Assembly (NCBI GenBank): GCA_035565335.1
Contig: DATMSO010000015.1
Location: 1 to 59,779, forward strand
Direction: 5' to 3'
Length of the DNA: 59,779 bases
DNA from: Methylovorus sp035565335
GTDB taxonomy: Bacteria > Pseudomonadota > Gammaproteobacteria > Burkholderiales > Methylophilaceae
Shown here: positions 50,800 to 59,720 of the stretch, in pieces
How the letters are laid out: every line of letters begins with the position of its first letter
How positions within the stretch are numbered: position 1 is the stretch's first letter
Notes under the pieces: model-generated
What the model was told of the DNA's origin: nothing
What the model saw: the letters and a program-made list of their open reading frames with translations, nothing else
Databases searched by the model: none
Program-made: the position numbers and the translations under genes

Positions 50800-51309
50800 A
50801 TGCTGAAAAAATCCGGATTTTCGCGCTTCATGGCCCACCTGCTGGCAACGCCATGGCAATTCAAACGTCACTTCAGTCAGCAAGCACTTCTCAATATTGA
50901 AAAGGCTATTGCTGCGAGCGAGCGCTCACATAATGGTGAAATTCGCGTGGTCATCGAAGGCAGTCTGTCGCCGATGCACGTGCTGCAAGGCATGACGCCG
51001 AATCACCGCGCCATCGATCTGTTTTCGCAGCTGCGCGTATGGGATACGGCGGCCAATAATGGTGTGCTGATCTATTTGCTGCTGGCAGATCGCGATGTGG
51101 AAATCATTGCCGATCGCGGCATACACCAGCACGTAGGCGAAGCAGGCTGGGAAGCCATCTGCCGTGAAATGGAAGCCATGTTCCGCCAGGGACATTTCGA
51201 GACCGGCGTGCTACATGGCATCACCCGCATAGGCGCCTTGTTGCAGCAACACTTCCCTCCTACTGCCGACGATCAGAATGAGTTGCCCGATGCGCCGCTG
51301 GTGCTTTGA
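50800..51309 (+). CDS. Second TPM-domain protein
   Basis: A 169-residue protein with a TPM domain but no signal peptide or membrane helix: NIEKAIAASERSHNGEIRVV, LRVWDTAANNGVLIYLLLA and DVEIIADRGIHQHVGEAGWE. It starts three bases after the first TPM gene. The two TPM proteins and LemA probably act together at the envelope (inference). Confidence 0.9.
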   Translation: MLKKSGFSRFMAHLLATPWQFKRHFSQQALLNIEKAIAASERSHNGEIRVVIEGSLSPMHVLQGMTPNHRAIDLFSQLRVWDTAANNGVLIYLLLADRDVEIIADRGIHQHVGEAGWEAICREMEAMFRQGHFETGVLHGITRIGALLQQHFPPTADDQNELPDAPLVL

Positions 51310-51928
51310 TCGCCTGCAGTGGTTAGCTGGCGCGCTGGCGGGCTGTGGTCTGCTGCTGTCGTGCCCGGTGTGGGCGGATAGCGCAGCGCTGACCCAGGTC
51401 TTGCAACAAAAACCCACATTGGATGGATTTGACATGTGTTACGGCGGCGGCTGTGCCGCCATGGCACGCATAACGCTCAGCGCCGACGAATGGCAGCGCG
51501 TGGTGCAGGTGTTTACCCCCATGCCAGAAAACGCCGCGGAGGAACGTGCCGCCATCAGCCGCGCCCTTGGCGAGATGGAAACCATGGTGGGTGCCAAAAC
51601 CGGTACCTCGGTCGACAAGGCAGGCACCTTTGGTGTGTGGGGCAAGCCCGGCCAGCTGGATTGCAATGACGAGGCCGCCAACAGCACCGCGTACATGAAG
51701 CTGATGCTGAAAGAAGGGCTGATGCGCTTTCACGATATTCTCGATACCAAGCGGCGGGGTTTCTTTCTCAATGGCTGGCCGCATACGACGGCCGCGATTC
51801 TTGACCGCGCTTCGGGCGAGCGCTTCGCCGTGGACTCCTGGTTTTACGATAACGGCCAGCCCGCTGTGATTGTGCCGCTGGACAAGTGGAAGTCGGGCTG
51901 GAAGCCGGAAAACAGTCCTGCCCGCTGA
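51290..51928 (+). CDS. Uncharacterised secreted protein
   Basis: A protein of about 212 residues that I do not recognise. The N-terminal hydrophobic segment (WLAGALAGCGLLLSCPVWAD) looks like a signal peptide ending at VWA. The mature part has a Cys pair in DMCYGGGCAAMARI and conserved-looking FFLNGWPHTTAAILDR and FAVDSWFYDNGQPAVIVPL. The start (ATG 51290, or 51278) overlaps the preceding TPM gene by about 20-30 bases, so it is likely in the same operon. Confidence 0.75.
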   Translation: MRRWCFDRLQWLAGALAGCGLLLSCPVWADSAALTQVLQQKPTLDGFDMCYGGGCAAMARITLSADEWQRVVQVFTPMPENAAEERAAISRALGEMETMVGAKTGTSVDKAGTFGVWGKPGQLDCNDEAANSTAYMKLMLKEGLMRFHDILDTKRRGFFLNGWPHTTAAILDRASGERFAVDSWFYDNGQPAVIVPLDKWKSGWKPENSPAR

Positions 51929-52096
51929 TCGGGCTCGCGGTCACCGCCCGCCGATTAGCATCCCCTTTGCCATTAACAGAAGCCTATCCCGGGCAGTTTT
52001 GACGCCGTAAAACGTCTCTCGGCTGACTTCGGGGGCATTTCTCTATAAAATCCACACCTTAAGTTTTCATCCCATCCTATTTTTTAAGAGTGATTC

Positions 52097-53821
52097 ATGC
52101 GCGCCTCCCAGTTTTTCATTGCCACCCAAAAAGAAGCCCCACAGGAAGCCGAGCTGCCCAGCCATCGCCTCATGCTGCGCGCCGGCCTGATCAAACGCCT
52201 GGGCTCAGGTCTCTATACCTGGATGCCACTGGGCTTGCGTGTGCTGCGCAAGGTGGAAACCGTGGTGCGCGACGAAATGAACAAGGCGGGCGCGCTGGAA
52301 CTGCTGATGCCCGCCGTGCAGCCCGCCGAACTGTGGCAGGAAACCGGACGCTGGGATGTGTTTGGCCCGCAGATGCTGAAGATTACCGACCGGCATGAGC
52401 GCTCTTTCTGTTTCGGGCCCACCCATGAAGAGGTGATTACTGATCTGGCACGCCGTGAAATCAAGAGCTACAAGCAATTGCCGCTCAATTTCTACCAGAT
52501 CCAGACCAAATTCCGCGATGAAATCCGCCCCCGTTTTGGCGTCATGCGCGCGCGTGAATTTGTCATGAAGGATGCTTACTCCTTCCACACCAGCCTGGAA
52601 TCGCTGGAGGCAACTTATGCCACCATGTACCAGGCCTATAGCAATGTATTCAACCGCCTGGGCCTGAAGTTTCGTGCTGTGCGTGCCGATACCGGTGCCA
52701 TTGGCGGCGATGGTTCGCATGAGTTTCATGTGCTGGCGGATTCCGGTGAAGATGCGCTGGCTTATTGCCCGGATTCTGATTACGCTGCCAATGTGGAGCT
52801 GGCAGAAGCCTTGCCACCGGCTGCGCCACGTGCCGCCGCGCAGGAAACCCTGCGTGAGGTGGATACCCCCAAGCAGACCGCGTGTGAAGATGTTGCCGCC
52901 TTGCTCGGCATCAGCGTTAACCTTACTGTGAAGGCAATTGCGCTGATGGTGGCGAGTGGGGAAGGCCAGTCGCGCTTTGTGCTGGCGCTGCTGCGTGGCG
53001 ACCATAGCCTGAATGAAATCAAGCTGGCCAAGCAGCCCGGGTTTGCCGATTTCCGCTTTGCCACGGAAGAGGAAATCCGTGCGCACCTGAATTGCCCTCC
53101 CGGCTTCATCGGCCCCGTGGGCGTCAGTGATGCTGTCAGCGTGATTGCCGACCATACCGTGGCCGCCATGAGCGACTTTGTCTGCGGTGCCAACAAGCCG
53201 AAATTCCACCTGGCAGGCGTCAACTTTGGCCGTGATTTACCCGAGCCTTCGCTGGTGGCGGATATTCGCAATGTGATCAACGGTGACCCCAGCCCCGATG
53301 GCAAGGGCGTGCTGGAGCTGTGCCGCGGTATTGAAGTCGGCCATATCTTCCAGCTGCGTACCAAATACGCCGAAGCCATGAACGCGACTTACCAGGCCGA
53401 AAACGGCGAACTCAAGATCATGGAGATGGGCTGTTACGGCATCGGTGTATCGCGCATCGTCGGTGCCGCGATCGAGCAGGGCAACGATGCCCGCGGCATT
53501 ATCTTCCCCGCCGCCATGGCGCCCTTCAGTGTGGCGATTGCGCCTATCGGCATGGATAGAAGCGATGCCGTGAAGGATGCTGCACAGGCGCTGTATGCCG
53601 AACTGCAGCAGGCCGGCATTGATGTGCTGCTGGATGACCGTGGCGAGCGCCCCGGCGTGATGTTTGCTGATCTGGAATTGATCGGCATCCCGCACCGCGT
53701 AGTGATTGGCGACCGTGGCCTGAAGGAAGGCCAGGTGGAATATCAGGCCCGTACCGATGAGCAGGCACAATCAGTCGCGCTGAGCGAGATCGTCGCCAAG
53801 CTCAAGCAGACGCTGGCCTGA
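52097..53821 (+). CDS. proS: Prolyl-tRNA synthetase
   Basis: A 574-residue class II enzyme of bacterial type. Motif 1 (RAGLIKRLGSGLYTWMPLG), motif 2 (FRDEIRPRFGVMRAREFVMK) and motif 3 (MEMGCYGIGVSRIVGAAIEQ) are intact. The editing insertion (about 230-400, YbaK-like, with TVKAIALMVASGEGQ) and the C-terminal anticodon domain are present. The 168-base gap before it holds a TATAAA at 52044 as a possible -10, without a well-placed -35. Confidence 0.98.
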   Translation: MRASQFFIATQKEAPQEAELPSHRLMLRAGLIKRLGSGLYTWMPLGLRVLRKVETVVRDEMNKAGALELLMPAVQPAELWQETGRWDVFGPQMLKITDRHERSFCFGPTHEEVITDLARREIKSYKQLPLNFYQIQTKFRDEIRPRFGVMRAREFVMKDAYSFHTSLESLEATYATMYQAYSNVFNRLGLKFRAVRADTGAIGGDGSHEFHVLADSGEDALAYCPDSDYAANVELAEALPPAAPRAAAQETLREVDTPKQTACEDVAALLGISVNLTVKAIALMVASGEGQSRFVLALLRGDHSLNEIKLAKQPGFADFRFATEEEIRAHLNCPPGFIGPVGVSDAVSVIADHTVAAMSDFVCGANKPKFHLAGVNFGRDLPEPSLVADIRNVINGDPSPDGKGVLELCRGIEVGHIFQLRTKYAEAMNATYQAENGELKIMEMGCYGIGVSRIVGAAIEQGNDARGIIFPAAMAPFSVAIAPIGMDRSDAVKDAAQALYAELQQAGIDVLLDDRGERPGVMFADLELIGIPHRVVIGDRGLKEGQVEYQARTDEQAQSVALSEIVAKLKQTLA

Positions 53822-53881
53822 GGCTTGGCACTTAATACGCTGCAGGCTAAACCTGCAGCTGTTTGACGCCGTAACAGACTG

Positions 53882-54502
53882 ATGAAAAGGACGCGCGCAT
53901 TGAATCGATACTGCATATCCGGTTGGCTGGTCTGGGCGCTGTTGAGCGCCGTGCCCGCCCATGCCGGTGCGCAGAAAGAAGAGCCGCTCTCCAACAGCGT
54001 GCGCGCCTTGATGCAGAAATCTGTGAGCGATCTGGCGGCGCCTCGGCTGGTGTTTGCCAGCGAGGTGGAAGGCCAGCGCTGGATGCAGGCGATGTCGGAG
54101 CGGCTGCAAAAGCGTATGCCCGATCAGACCATGCGTGAGGATTTTTTACGGTCTGTGCATTACGAGGCATCACGGGCGGGCCTGGACCCGCAAATGGTGC
54201 TGGGATTGATTCAGGTGGAAAGCGGTTTCAAGAAGTACGCGGTATCAGAAGTCGGCGCGCGCGGCTTTATGCAGGTGATGCCATTCTGGGTGCGCAGCAT
54301 AGGCTCACCGGAGCACAACCTGTTTCATCTGCGCCTGAATCTGCGCTATGGCTGCACTATCCTGCGGCATTATCTGGATATTGAAAACGGCGATCTTTAT
54401 CGGGCTCTGGGCCGTTACAACGGTAGTCTGGGGCAGCCGGAATACCCCAATATGGTGCTGAGCGCCTGGCGCAATAACTGGAGCTATCGCCCCGGCTATT
54501 GA
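53882..54502 (+). CDS. Lytic transglycosylase (SLT domain)
   Basis: A 206-residue periplasmic peptidoglycan lyase. The signal peptide ends at AHA (about residue 29). The SLT domain has the catalytic Glu in GLIQVESGFKKYAVS, then GARGFMQVMPFWV, LNLRYGCTILRHYLDI and ALGRYNGSLG. A family 1 enzyme without LysM repeats. It follows proS by 60 bases. Confidence 0.93.
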   Translation: MKRTRALNRYCISGWLVWALLSAVPAHAGAQKEEPLSNSVRALMQKSVSDLAAPRLVFASEVEGQRWMQAMSERLQKRMPDQTMREDFLRSVHYEASRAGLDPQMVLGLIQVESGFKKYAVSEVGARGFMQVMPFWVRSIGSPEHNLFHLRLNLRYGCTILRHYLDIENGDLYRALGRYNGSLGQPEYPNMVLSAWRNNWSYRPGY

Positions 54503-54518
54503 GCGCAGGCGTTGCTCA

Positions 54519-55409
54519 TTATTGCGCTGCCTGGTCTGAGACTTTGAAACCCAGATAGGTGCCGAACTCGCCTTCCCGTTCCGCATAAACAAACACCATG
54601 CCATTGCTGTAGCCAACGCCGTTGTAATGGTTTTGCGATAGCAGTTTGATGCCAGCTGGCAAGGCGCTCTTGCCGACCAGCTTGCCATTCAGGTCAAACA
54701 CCAGCACTGCCTTGTGGTCGACATCCAGCACCGCCAGCTCTTCGCCGGCAACGCCGGTGTAAGCGATGAAGTGGTCGCTGATGTCATCAAAACGGGCGCC
54801 GGCGGCGTCCAGGTCCAGCAAAATCTCGCCTACTTTTTCACGTTGCTTGGGATCTACCACCCACACCCGGTTGCTGCGCTCCTGCTTGGCGTAGTAGCGC
54901 TGCGCTTTTGCATCGTAGCTCGGCATGGTGGCGGCATCGCCAAACGCCGGGTTGAAGTTGATGATGTCGCGGGTGTTTTCTGTCAGCTCGCCTTTATCGT
55001 TTATCTCTAGCGAATAAATGCCGGTGCCGGGTGTAAAGCCCGCATTGCTGGAGACATTGTAGGTAATGGTTTCGACAAGCTGGGTATTGGGGTTGAAGTA
55101 GATGGCGCGATTATCCAGACCGGGCAGGGCGGATTGCAGATACTTGCCGCTACCGTCGAATACATGCACTTCCGAGCGCGAGGTGGTGATGTCCATGGAG
55201 CCCGGCACCGGCCCCAAGCCGCCATCGGCGACAAAATAACGCTGGTGCACTGGCGAGTAGGCAACGCCCATGGGACGGGTGGTCGGTTTTTTGGCCAGCG
55301 GAAGGCGGACGCCCAACTGGGCTTCCGGCAGGACCTGCGCGCTCGCTGGCAGCGTCAGCAGCAGGCTGGCAAACAGGGTGGATATGGCAGTAATGCGGTT
55401 TAACGTCAT
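54519..55409 (-). CDS. Uncharacterised periplasmic beta-propeller-like protein
   Basis: A protein of about 296 residues. The signal peptide ends at ASA (near residue 22). The mature part is built of repeated short strands with NHL/SGL-like character (MGVAYSPVHQRYFVADGG, VHVFDGSGKYLQSALPG, LAVLDVDHKAVLVFDLNGK), consistent with a beta-propeller. No catalytic motif is recognised. An ATG at 55421 is an alternative start. It stands alone, convergent with the transglycosylase gene. Confidence 0.75.
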   Translation of the reverse strand: MTLNRITAISTLFASLLLTLPASAQVLPEAQLGVRLPLAKKPTTRPMGVAYSPVHQRYFVADGGLGPVPGSMDITTSRSEVHVFDGSGKYLQSALPGLDNRAIYFNPNTQLVETITYNVSSNAGFTPGTGIYSLEINDKGELTENTRDIINFNPAFGDAATMPSYDAKAQRYYAKQERSNRVWVVDPKQREKVGEILLDLDAAGARFDDISDHFIAYTGVAGEELAVLDVDHKAVLVFDLNGKLVGKSALPAGIKLLSQNHYNGVGYSNGMVFVYAEREGEFGTYLGFKVSDQAAQ

Positions 55410-55598
55410 GGCAACTCTCATCTCACTCTCAATTCACGGCACATGAAATCATGCTCTGGATAATCTGTCGGGAATCGCTCCCGCGCAGGATTGGGAAGAA
55501 TACCCGATTATGAAGCGAACAGGCAGCAGGAGTTCCATGGAACGAACAAGCATCGCACCCCCTGTTTTGCAACGCCAACTGACCTAACTGACAGGCGC

Positions 55599-56636
55599 TT
55601 ACTCCGTGGCGTCACGACGCTCCAGCAGCATGGCATCGCCATAACTGAAAAAGCGATAGCGGCTGGCAATGGCATGGGCATAAGCTGCACGAATATGCTC
55701 TGCGCCGGCAAAGGCCGATACCAGCATCATCAGCGTGCTCTTGGGCAGGTGGAAGTTGGTCAGCAGGCGCTCGACGACCTGAAAGCGATAACCGGGCGTA
55801 ATGAAAATATCGGTCTCGCCACTGCCGGCGACCAGGCTGCCTGAGCGGGCTGCGCTTTCCAACGCACGCAGGGCAGTGGTGCCGACGGCGGTGATCTTAT
55901 GGCCTGCGGCGCGTGCCTGATGGATGAGGTCGACGGTAGCGGCAGGCACGGTGTAAATCTCGCTGTGCATGCGATGTTCGCGGATGTCATCCACGCGCAC
56001 CGGCTGAAAGGTGCCAGCGCCGACATGCAGGGTGATGTAGGCAATCTGGATACCGGCAGCCTGCAGGCGGTCGAGCATGGCCTGATTGAAATGCAGGCCT
56101 GCCGTGGGGGCTGCGACGGCGCCGGGTGTTTTGGCATACACGGTCTGGTAGCGCTCGTCGTCTTCGGCATCGGCGCTGTGCGCGATGTAAGGCGGCAGCG
56201 GCAAGGCGCCATACTGATCCAGCAGATCCAGCAATGGGGTGGCGTGCTCGACTTCAATCAGGAAGAGATCGTCCTGACGCTCGATGACGCGCGCTGGAAT
56301 ATCCGCCCCAAAGAAAATGCGGCTGCCAGGCTTGGGCGAGCGCGATGCCCGGATATGCGCCAGCGCCCGGTGTGTATCCAGTGGGCGCTCAATCAACAGC
56401 TCTATGCTGCCGCCACTTTCCTTGTGACCTTGCAGGCGTGCTTTGATCACGCGCGTATCATTGAATATCAGCACATCGCCCGGGTTCAGGAACTGTGGAA
56501 GCTCGCGAAACTGATGGTCGGCAATCGCGCCGCTATTGCCATCCAGCCTTAGCAGGCGGCTGCCGTCACGCTCGGGAGCGGGGAATTGGGCGATCAGTTC
56601 TTCAGGCAGGAAAAAATCAAAATCTTCGGTTCGCAT
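55599..56636 (-). CDS. queA: S-adenosylmethionine:tRNA ribosyltransferase-isomerase QueA
   Basis: A 345-residue enzyme that makes epoxyqueuosine in tRNA. The start MRTEDFDFFLPEELIAQFPA, then IFNDTRVIKARLQGHK, AAPTAGLHFNQAMLDRLQ and LHVGAGTFQPVRVDDIREH, are family hallmarks. The ATG at 56636 is preferred over a TTG at 56645. It is divergent from tRNA-Leu; their promoters overlap its 5-prime end. Confidence 0.97.
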   Translation of the reverse strand: MRTEDFDFFLPEELIAQFPAPERDGSRLLRLDGNSGAIADHQFRELPQFLNPGDVLIFNDTRVIKARLQGHKESGGSIELLIERPLDTHRALAHIRASRSPKPGSRIFFGADIPARVIERQDDLFLIEVEHATPLLDLLDQYGALPLPPYIAHSADAEDDERYQTVYAKTPGAVAAPTAGLHFNQAMLDRLQAAGIQIAYITLHVGAGTFQPVRVDDIREHRMHSEIYTVPAATVDLIHQARAAGHKITAVGTTALRALESAARSGSLVAGSGETDIFITPGYRFQVVERLLTNFHLPKSTLMMLVSAFAGAEHIRAAYAHAIASRYRFFSYGDAMLLERRDATE

Positions 56637-56658
56637 ATCGCTCAAGCTTTGTTATAAT
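56630..56658 (+). promoter_or_regulatory. Promoter of tRNA-Leu
   Basis: A perfect -10 TATAAT (56653-56658) lies 13 bases before the tRNA, with TTCGCA 17 bases upstream as a moderate -35. The -35 overlaps the start codon of divergent queA. Confidence 0.7.
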
Positions 56659-56671
56659 CGCGTTCCACTCA

Positions 56672-56756
56672 GCCGGGGTGGCGGAATTGGTAGACGCAGC
56701 GGACTCAAAATCCGCCGCCGCAAGGTGTGGGGGTTCGAGTCCCCCCCCCGGCACCA
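56672..56756 (+). tRNA. tRNA-Leu (anticodon CAA)
   Basis: An 85-base gene including an encoded CCA end. The acceptor stem GCCGGGG / CCCCGGC, anticodon stem GCGGA / TCCGC with loop CTCAAAA (anticodon CAA, reading UUG), an extended variable arm as expected for Leu, and the T-arm GGGGGTTCGAGTCCCCC are all present. Confidence 0.98.
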
Positions 56757-56935
56757 CAAAATGTTATTTTACCATAATAAACAATGGCTTAAAAATAACG
56801 ATCCTGTAGTAATTTCCCTTTGTTACCTTGTATTTTTCGAGCAATACTCCGTGGTTTTGCTTGCATATTGCCAGCTCCACGTCTGCTGATTCGTCGTGTA
56901 GTTGGCGGTGTTGCCGTGCTTTGAGCCTGCTGGGT

Positions 56936-57574
56936 TTACCCAGCTTTGCGAAACGTCAGGTTGATGCGGTCAGGCCCGCTGAGCGGATGCTGTTGCGGTT
57001 TGATCGGCAATACACCATGAAAGCGCAATCTGTCTTCGCCGCCCCACACCAGCACATCGCCATGTTGCAGCGCGATGCGCGAGGTTTTATCGCTGCGCTG
57101 CATGCCGCCCAGCTGAAAGATCGCGCTTACGCCCAGTGACACCGAGACAATGGGTGCACTGTAATCCTGCTCGTTTTTGTCCTGATGCAAACTCATGCGC
57201 GTGCCGGGTGCGTAACGATTAATGAGGCAGGCATCCGGCAGAAATCCTGCAAAGCCACATACCGCCGCCGCTTTGGTAGCCAGCTGCTGCATGGAAGGCG
57301 GCATGGCAGGCCATGGCTGATTTGTCAGCGGGTCGATAGTGCTATAGCGATAGCCTTTGCGGTCAGTGATCCAGCCCAGTTGCCCGCAATTACTCATCGC
57401 TACCGACATGGTAAAGCCGCCCGGTGTCTGCATATGGCGCATGGGCGAGGTCTGCAGAATCTCTTGTATGTCGCGCCACAGGCGATCCTGGCCGGGCAAT
57501 GCAAATCCGGATAGCAGGAAGGTGGCCGCAGCCAGTGCTTGTGGAGTGTCTGAGGCAAAAAGATCACGACTCAT
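56936..57574 (-). CDS. alkB: DNA oxidative demethylase AlkB
   Basis: A 212-residue Fe(II)/2-oxoglutarate dioxygenase that repairs alkylated bases. The iron ligands are in MSLHQDKNEQDY (HxD) and LRFHGVLP (second His); the 2-oxoglutarate Arg is in RINLTFR. QTPGGFTMSVAMSNCGQLGW is the nucleotide-recognition segment. An open frame extends to 57667, but the family starts at 57574. Confidence 0.96.
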   Translation of the reverse strand: MSRDLFASDTPQALAAATFLLSGFALPGQDRLWRDIQEILQTSPMRHMQTPGGFTMSVAMSNCGQLGWITDRKGYRYSTIDPLTNQPWPAMPPSMQQLATKAAAVCGFAGFLPDACLINRYAPGTRMSLHQDKNEQDYSAPIVSVSLGVSAIFQLGGMQRSDKTSRIALQHGDVLVWGGEDRLRFHGVLPIKPQQHPLSGPDRINLTFRKAG

Positions 57575-57694
57575 GAGATGCCTGGTGGCTGTCCTTTTAC
57601 GCAGATATTGATAACGGAATGGCGGCGCTTTCATCATCACCAGATGGCGGTGAGGCGCATCTGCCAAATATTACGTGGGCATGCGCTTGAGACG

Positions 57695-57731
57695 ATTTTT
57701 GCAGGATGTGGTTGCCAGTTCTGCAAAAAAT
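57695..57731. repeat. Inverted repeat in the alkB / transferase divergent region
   Basis: TTTTTGCAG and CTGCAAAAA pair over nine bases with a 16-base spacer. The placement between two divergent starts suggests an operator, but a hairpin is also possible. Confidence 0.45.
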
Positions 57732-57742
57732 GCCATGCACCG

Positions 57743-57772
57743 TTGCCATGATTTTCTAATAATCACTTATAA
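57743..57772 (+). promoter_or_regulatory. Possible promoter of the transferase gene
   Basis: TTGCCA (57743-57748) and TTATAA (57767-57772) are 18 bases apart, about 55 bases before the start at 57829. Confidence 0.4.
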
Positions 57773-57828
57773 ATCATAGGGATGATTAAATTTTTTGCCT
57801 GGGCCTGCTCATTGCAAGCACATGCAGC

Positions 57829-59520
57829 ATGCTTACTCGATTGCTTTCTTTGCCCCCGTCCCGCCTTAATATTACCTGGCGTTCTTATGTTGGTATCCTG
57901 CTGCTCAGCCTGCTGAGTGCCGCGCTGTTAATGGCGGATGATGTGCTTTTCCATGCCATGGGCGGTGCGCATTATGCCGTGTTTGAGCCCGTATATGGGC
58001 TGGTCATCTTTTTGCTCGCGCTGGCCTTCTGGTTGTGCCGCCAACGCTGGCTGGTGGCGCTGGTACTGATGCTGTTCGTCTTCATGCAAGTTATTCAGTT
58101 TGCCAATCTGGCGTTTACCGGCGAACCGCTCAGCGTGAGCGATCTGCAAAACGCCATGCATAACCCGGAAGATATCCGCCAGGCACTGCTGGCCGGCTGG
58201 TGGCCATATGCCTGGGTGCTGGTGGTGGTTGGCGTCCCGTATGGGCTGCTATTTGTGTTGCATGGCTGGATGCAACCGCGTCTGGGGCTCCCGCATTTCA
58301 GTCTGGCCTGGCTCGTCATACTGCTGATTCTAGCGGCAAAACCCATACGCGCCAGTTACCGCGATCTGGAAGATTTTTTACCCGGCCCGACCCGCAGTGC
58401 CTTGCATAACAGCATGAACGTCTTCTCGTTTTTTGCCATGAAAGGCCTGCAAGATCAGCCTCTGCGGCCCGCTGCTGCCGCACATGCCATGGTGCCATAT
58501 ACGCTCACCCCGCACGCAGACTCGACCATGCCCCGGCACATATGGCTGGTGGTGGCTGACTCTTTACGTCCGGACCGCATGAGTGTGTATGGGGCCGAGC
58601 GCCAGACCACTCCCCACCTGCAAACATGGATGACCCGCATGCAAGGCGTGCGTCTGCAAGGCATTGCTGCAGGCGTAAGCACCGCCGTCAGTCTGCCGGC
58701 GCTGATGAATGTGATTCGTGAGCCCGGGCAGGAAGGCTGGATGAAAGACAAGCGGCATAACCTGTTCCGTCTGGCACAAGACCAAGGCTATGAAACCTAC
58801 TGGCTGTCATCGCAGGAATCCAAATTGCTGACCTACCTCGGGCGTCCCTTCATCGATCATGTCGTCACCAGAGAAAATCGCTTGATGGGCTTTATGCAAC
58901 GTCGCGATGCCTTGCTGGCAGACATCATCGAGCAGCAAATGCCGCGCGATAAAAGCTTTGCCGTCTTCAATATGCGGGCAGTGCATTTCCCTTATGAAGA
59001 AAACTACCAGCAGGACGCTGACTTTGTGCCGTCCTGGCCGACGGTCCCCCAGCTCCCGCATGAAGTACGCATGCGCAATGCCTACGATAACGCCCTGTTG
59101 CATTGGGACGGCGTGATGGACCGCATCCTGCATGCGTTTTCTAAACTCGAAGGCGAAAAATACCTGATCGTCACCGCCGATCACGGACAGCTATTGGGCG
59201 AAGGTGGGCGCTGGGGCCACAACCGTCTGCAACCCGAGGTTGTGGAGGTGCCGATGATGGTTTTTAGCAGCCAGGGCTCCGGCATGGAAACTCTGGAGCA
59301 GGATGCCTGGGTGAGCCATTACGAACTCGGCGTGTGGCTGGCCCAGCGCCTGGGGGTGAATATTGATAATCCCAATGCTGAAGATGAGCTGCATTTTAAC
59401 CACGGAGATCAATTGCTGGGGGATAGGTTGGTCCTGCCCATACGCGAACTGCCGGACCGGATTGAATACCATGCTCCGGTGTTGATGAGTACGTTGAAGG
59501 GTCGGGCGGTGGGTAAGTAG
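57829..59520 (+). CDS. EptA/LtaS-like membrane phosphotransferase (sulfatase fold)
   Basis: A 563-residue inner-membrane protein with five helices (about 18-170) and a periplasmic alkaline-phosphatase-superfamily domain (about 235-560). The likely nucleophile is Thr285 in AGVSTAVSLPALM, and a metal site is formed by Asp451-His452 in TADHGQLLGEGG. The first metal ligand, Glu in EptA and LtaS, is replaced by Asp244 in VVADSLRPDRMSVYG. Probably transfers phosphoethanolamine or a similar group to lipid A or another envelope glycolipid; the substrate is not certain. Confidence 0.87.
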   Translation: MLTRLLSLPPSRLNITWRSYVGILLLSLLSAALLMADDVLFHAMGGAHYAVFEPVYGLVIFLLALAFWLCRQRWLVALVLMLFVFMQVIQFANLAFTGEPLSVSDLQNAMHNPEDIRQALLAGWWPYAWVLVVVGVPYGLLFVLHGWMQPRLGLPHFSLAWLVILLILAAKPIRASYRDLEDFLPGPTRSALHNSMNVFSFFAMKGLQDQPLRPAAAAHAMVPYTLTPHADSTMPRHIWLVVADSLRPDRMSVYGAERQTTPHLQTWMTRMQGVRLQGIAAGVSTAVSLPALMNVIREPGQEGWMKDKRHNLFRLAQDQGYETYWLSSQESKLLTYLGRPFIDHVVTRENRLMGFMQRRDALLADIIEQQMPRDKSFAVFNMRAVHFPYEENYQQDADFVPSWPTVPQLPHEVRMRNAYDNALLHWDGVMDRILHAFSKLEGEKYLIVTADHGQLLGEGGRWGHNRLQPEVVEVPMMVFSSQGSGMETLEQDAWVSHYELGVWLAQRLGVNIDNPNAEDELHFNHGDQLLGDRLVLPIRELPDRIEYHAPVLMSTLKGRAVGK

Positions 59521-59540
59521 TGCTTCAGCTAAGGAGAAGA

Positions 59541-59650
59541 ATGTCAACCGATCGACACCGTACTGTCCGTATTGAAGCGTATATCCATAGCGGGCTTTCG
59601 CTGTCAGAAAGCTGAAGTTATGCTGGGCGAAATCCTAAACAATACATAAT
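59541..59650 (+). CDS. Possible small protein of about 35 residues
   Basis: An ATG with a good AAGGAG six bases upstream opens a short frame that begins MSTDRHRTVRIEALSIAGF. No family is recognised and no homologue can be named. The end is approximate. It could be a small gene or chance. Confidence 0.2.
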
Positions 59651-59720
59651 GGCTAAAAGCGCGATACTATTGCAAAGTATGCGAATTTAAATACTTAAAA
59701 ATTTCTTCAGGCCAATAATA

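Noticed and set aside
52205..53209. Minus-strand open frame of 334 codons opposite proS
   Set aside because: ProS is complete on the plus strand; the antisense translation has no recognisable features.
51998..53874. TTTGACGCCGTAA seen before both proS and the transglycosylase gene
   Set aside because: A shared 13-mer is expected by chance in 60 kb, and the second copy is too close to the start codon to be a -35 element.
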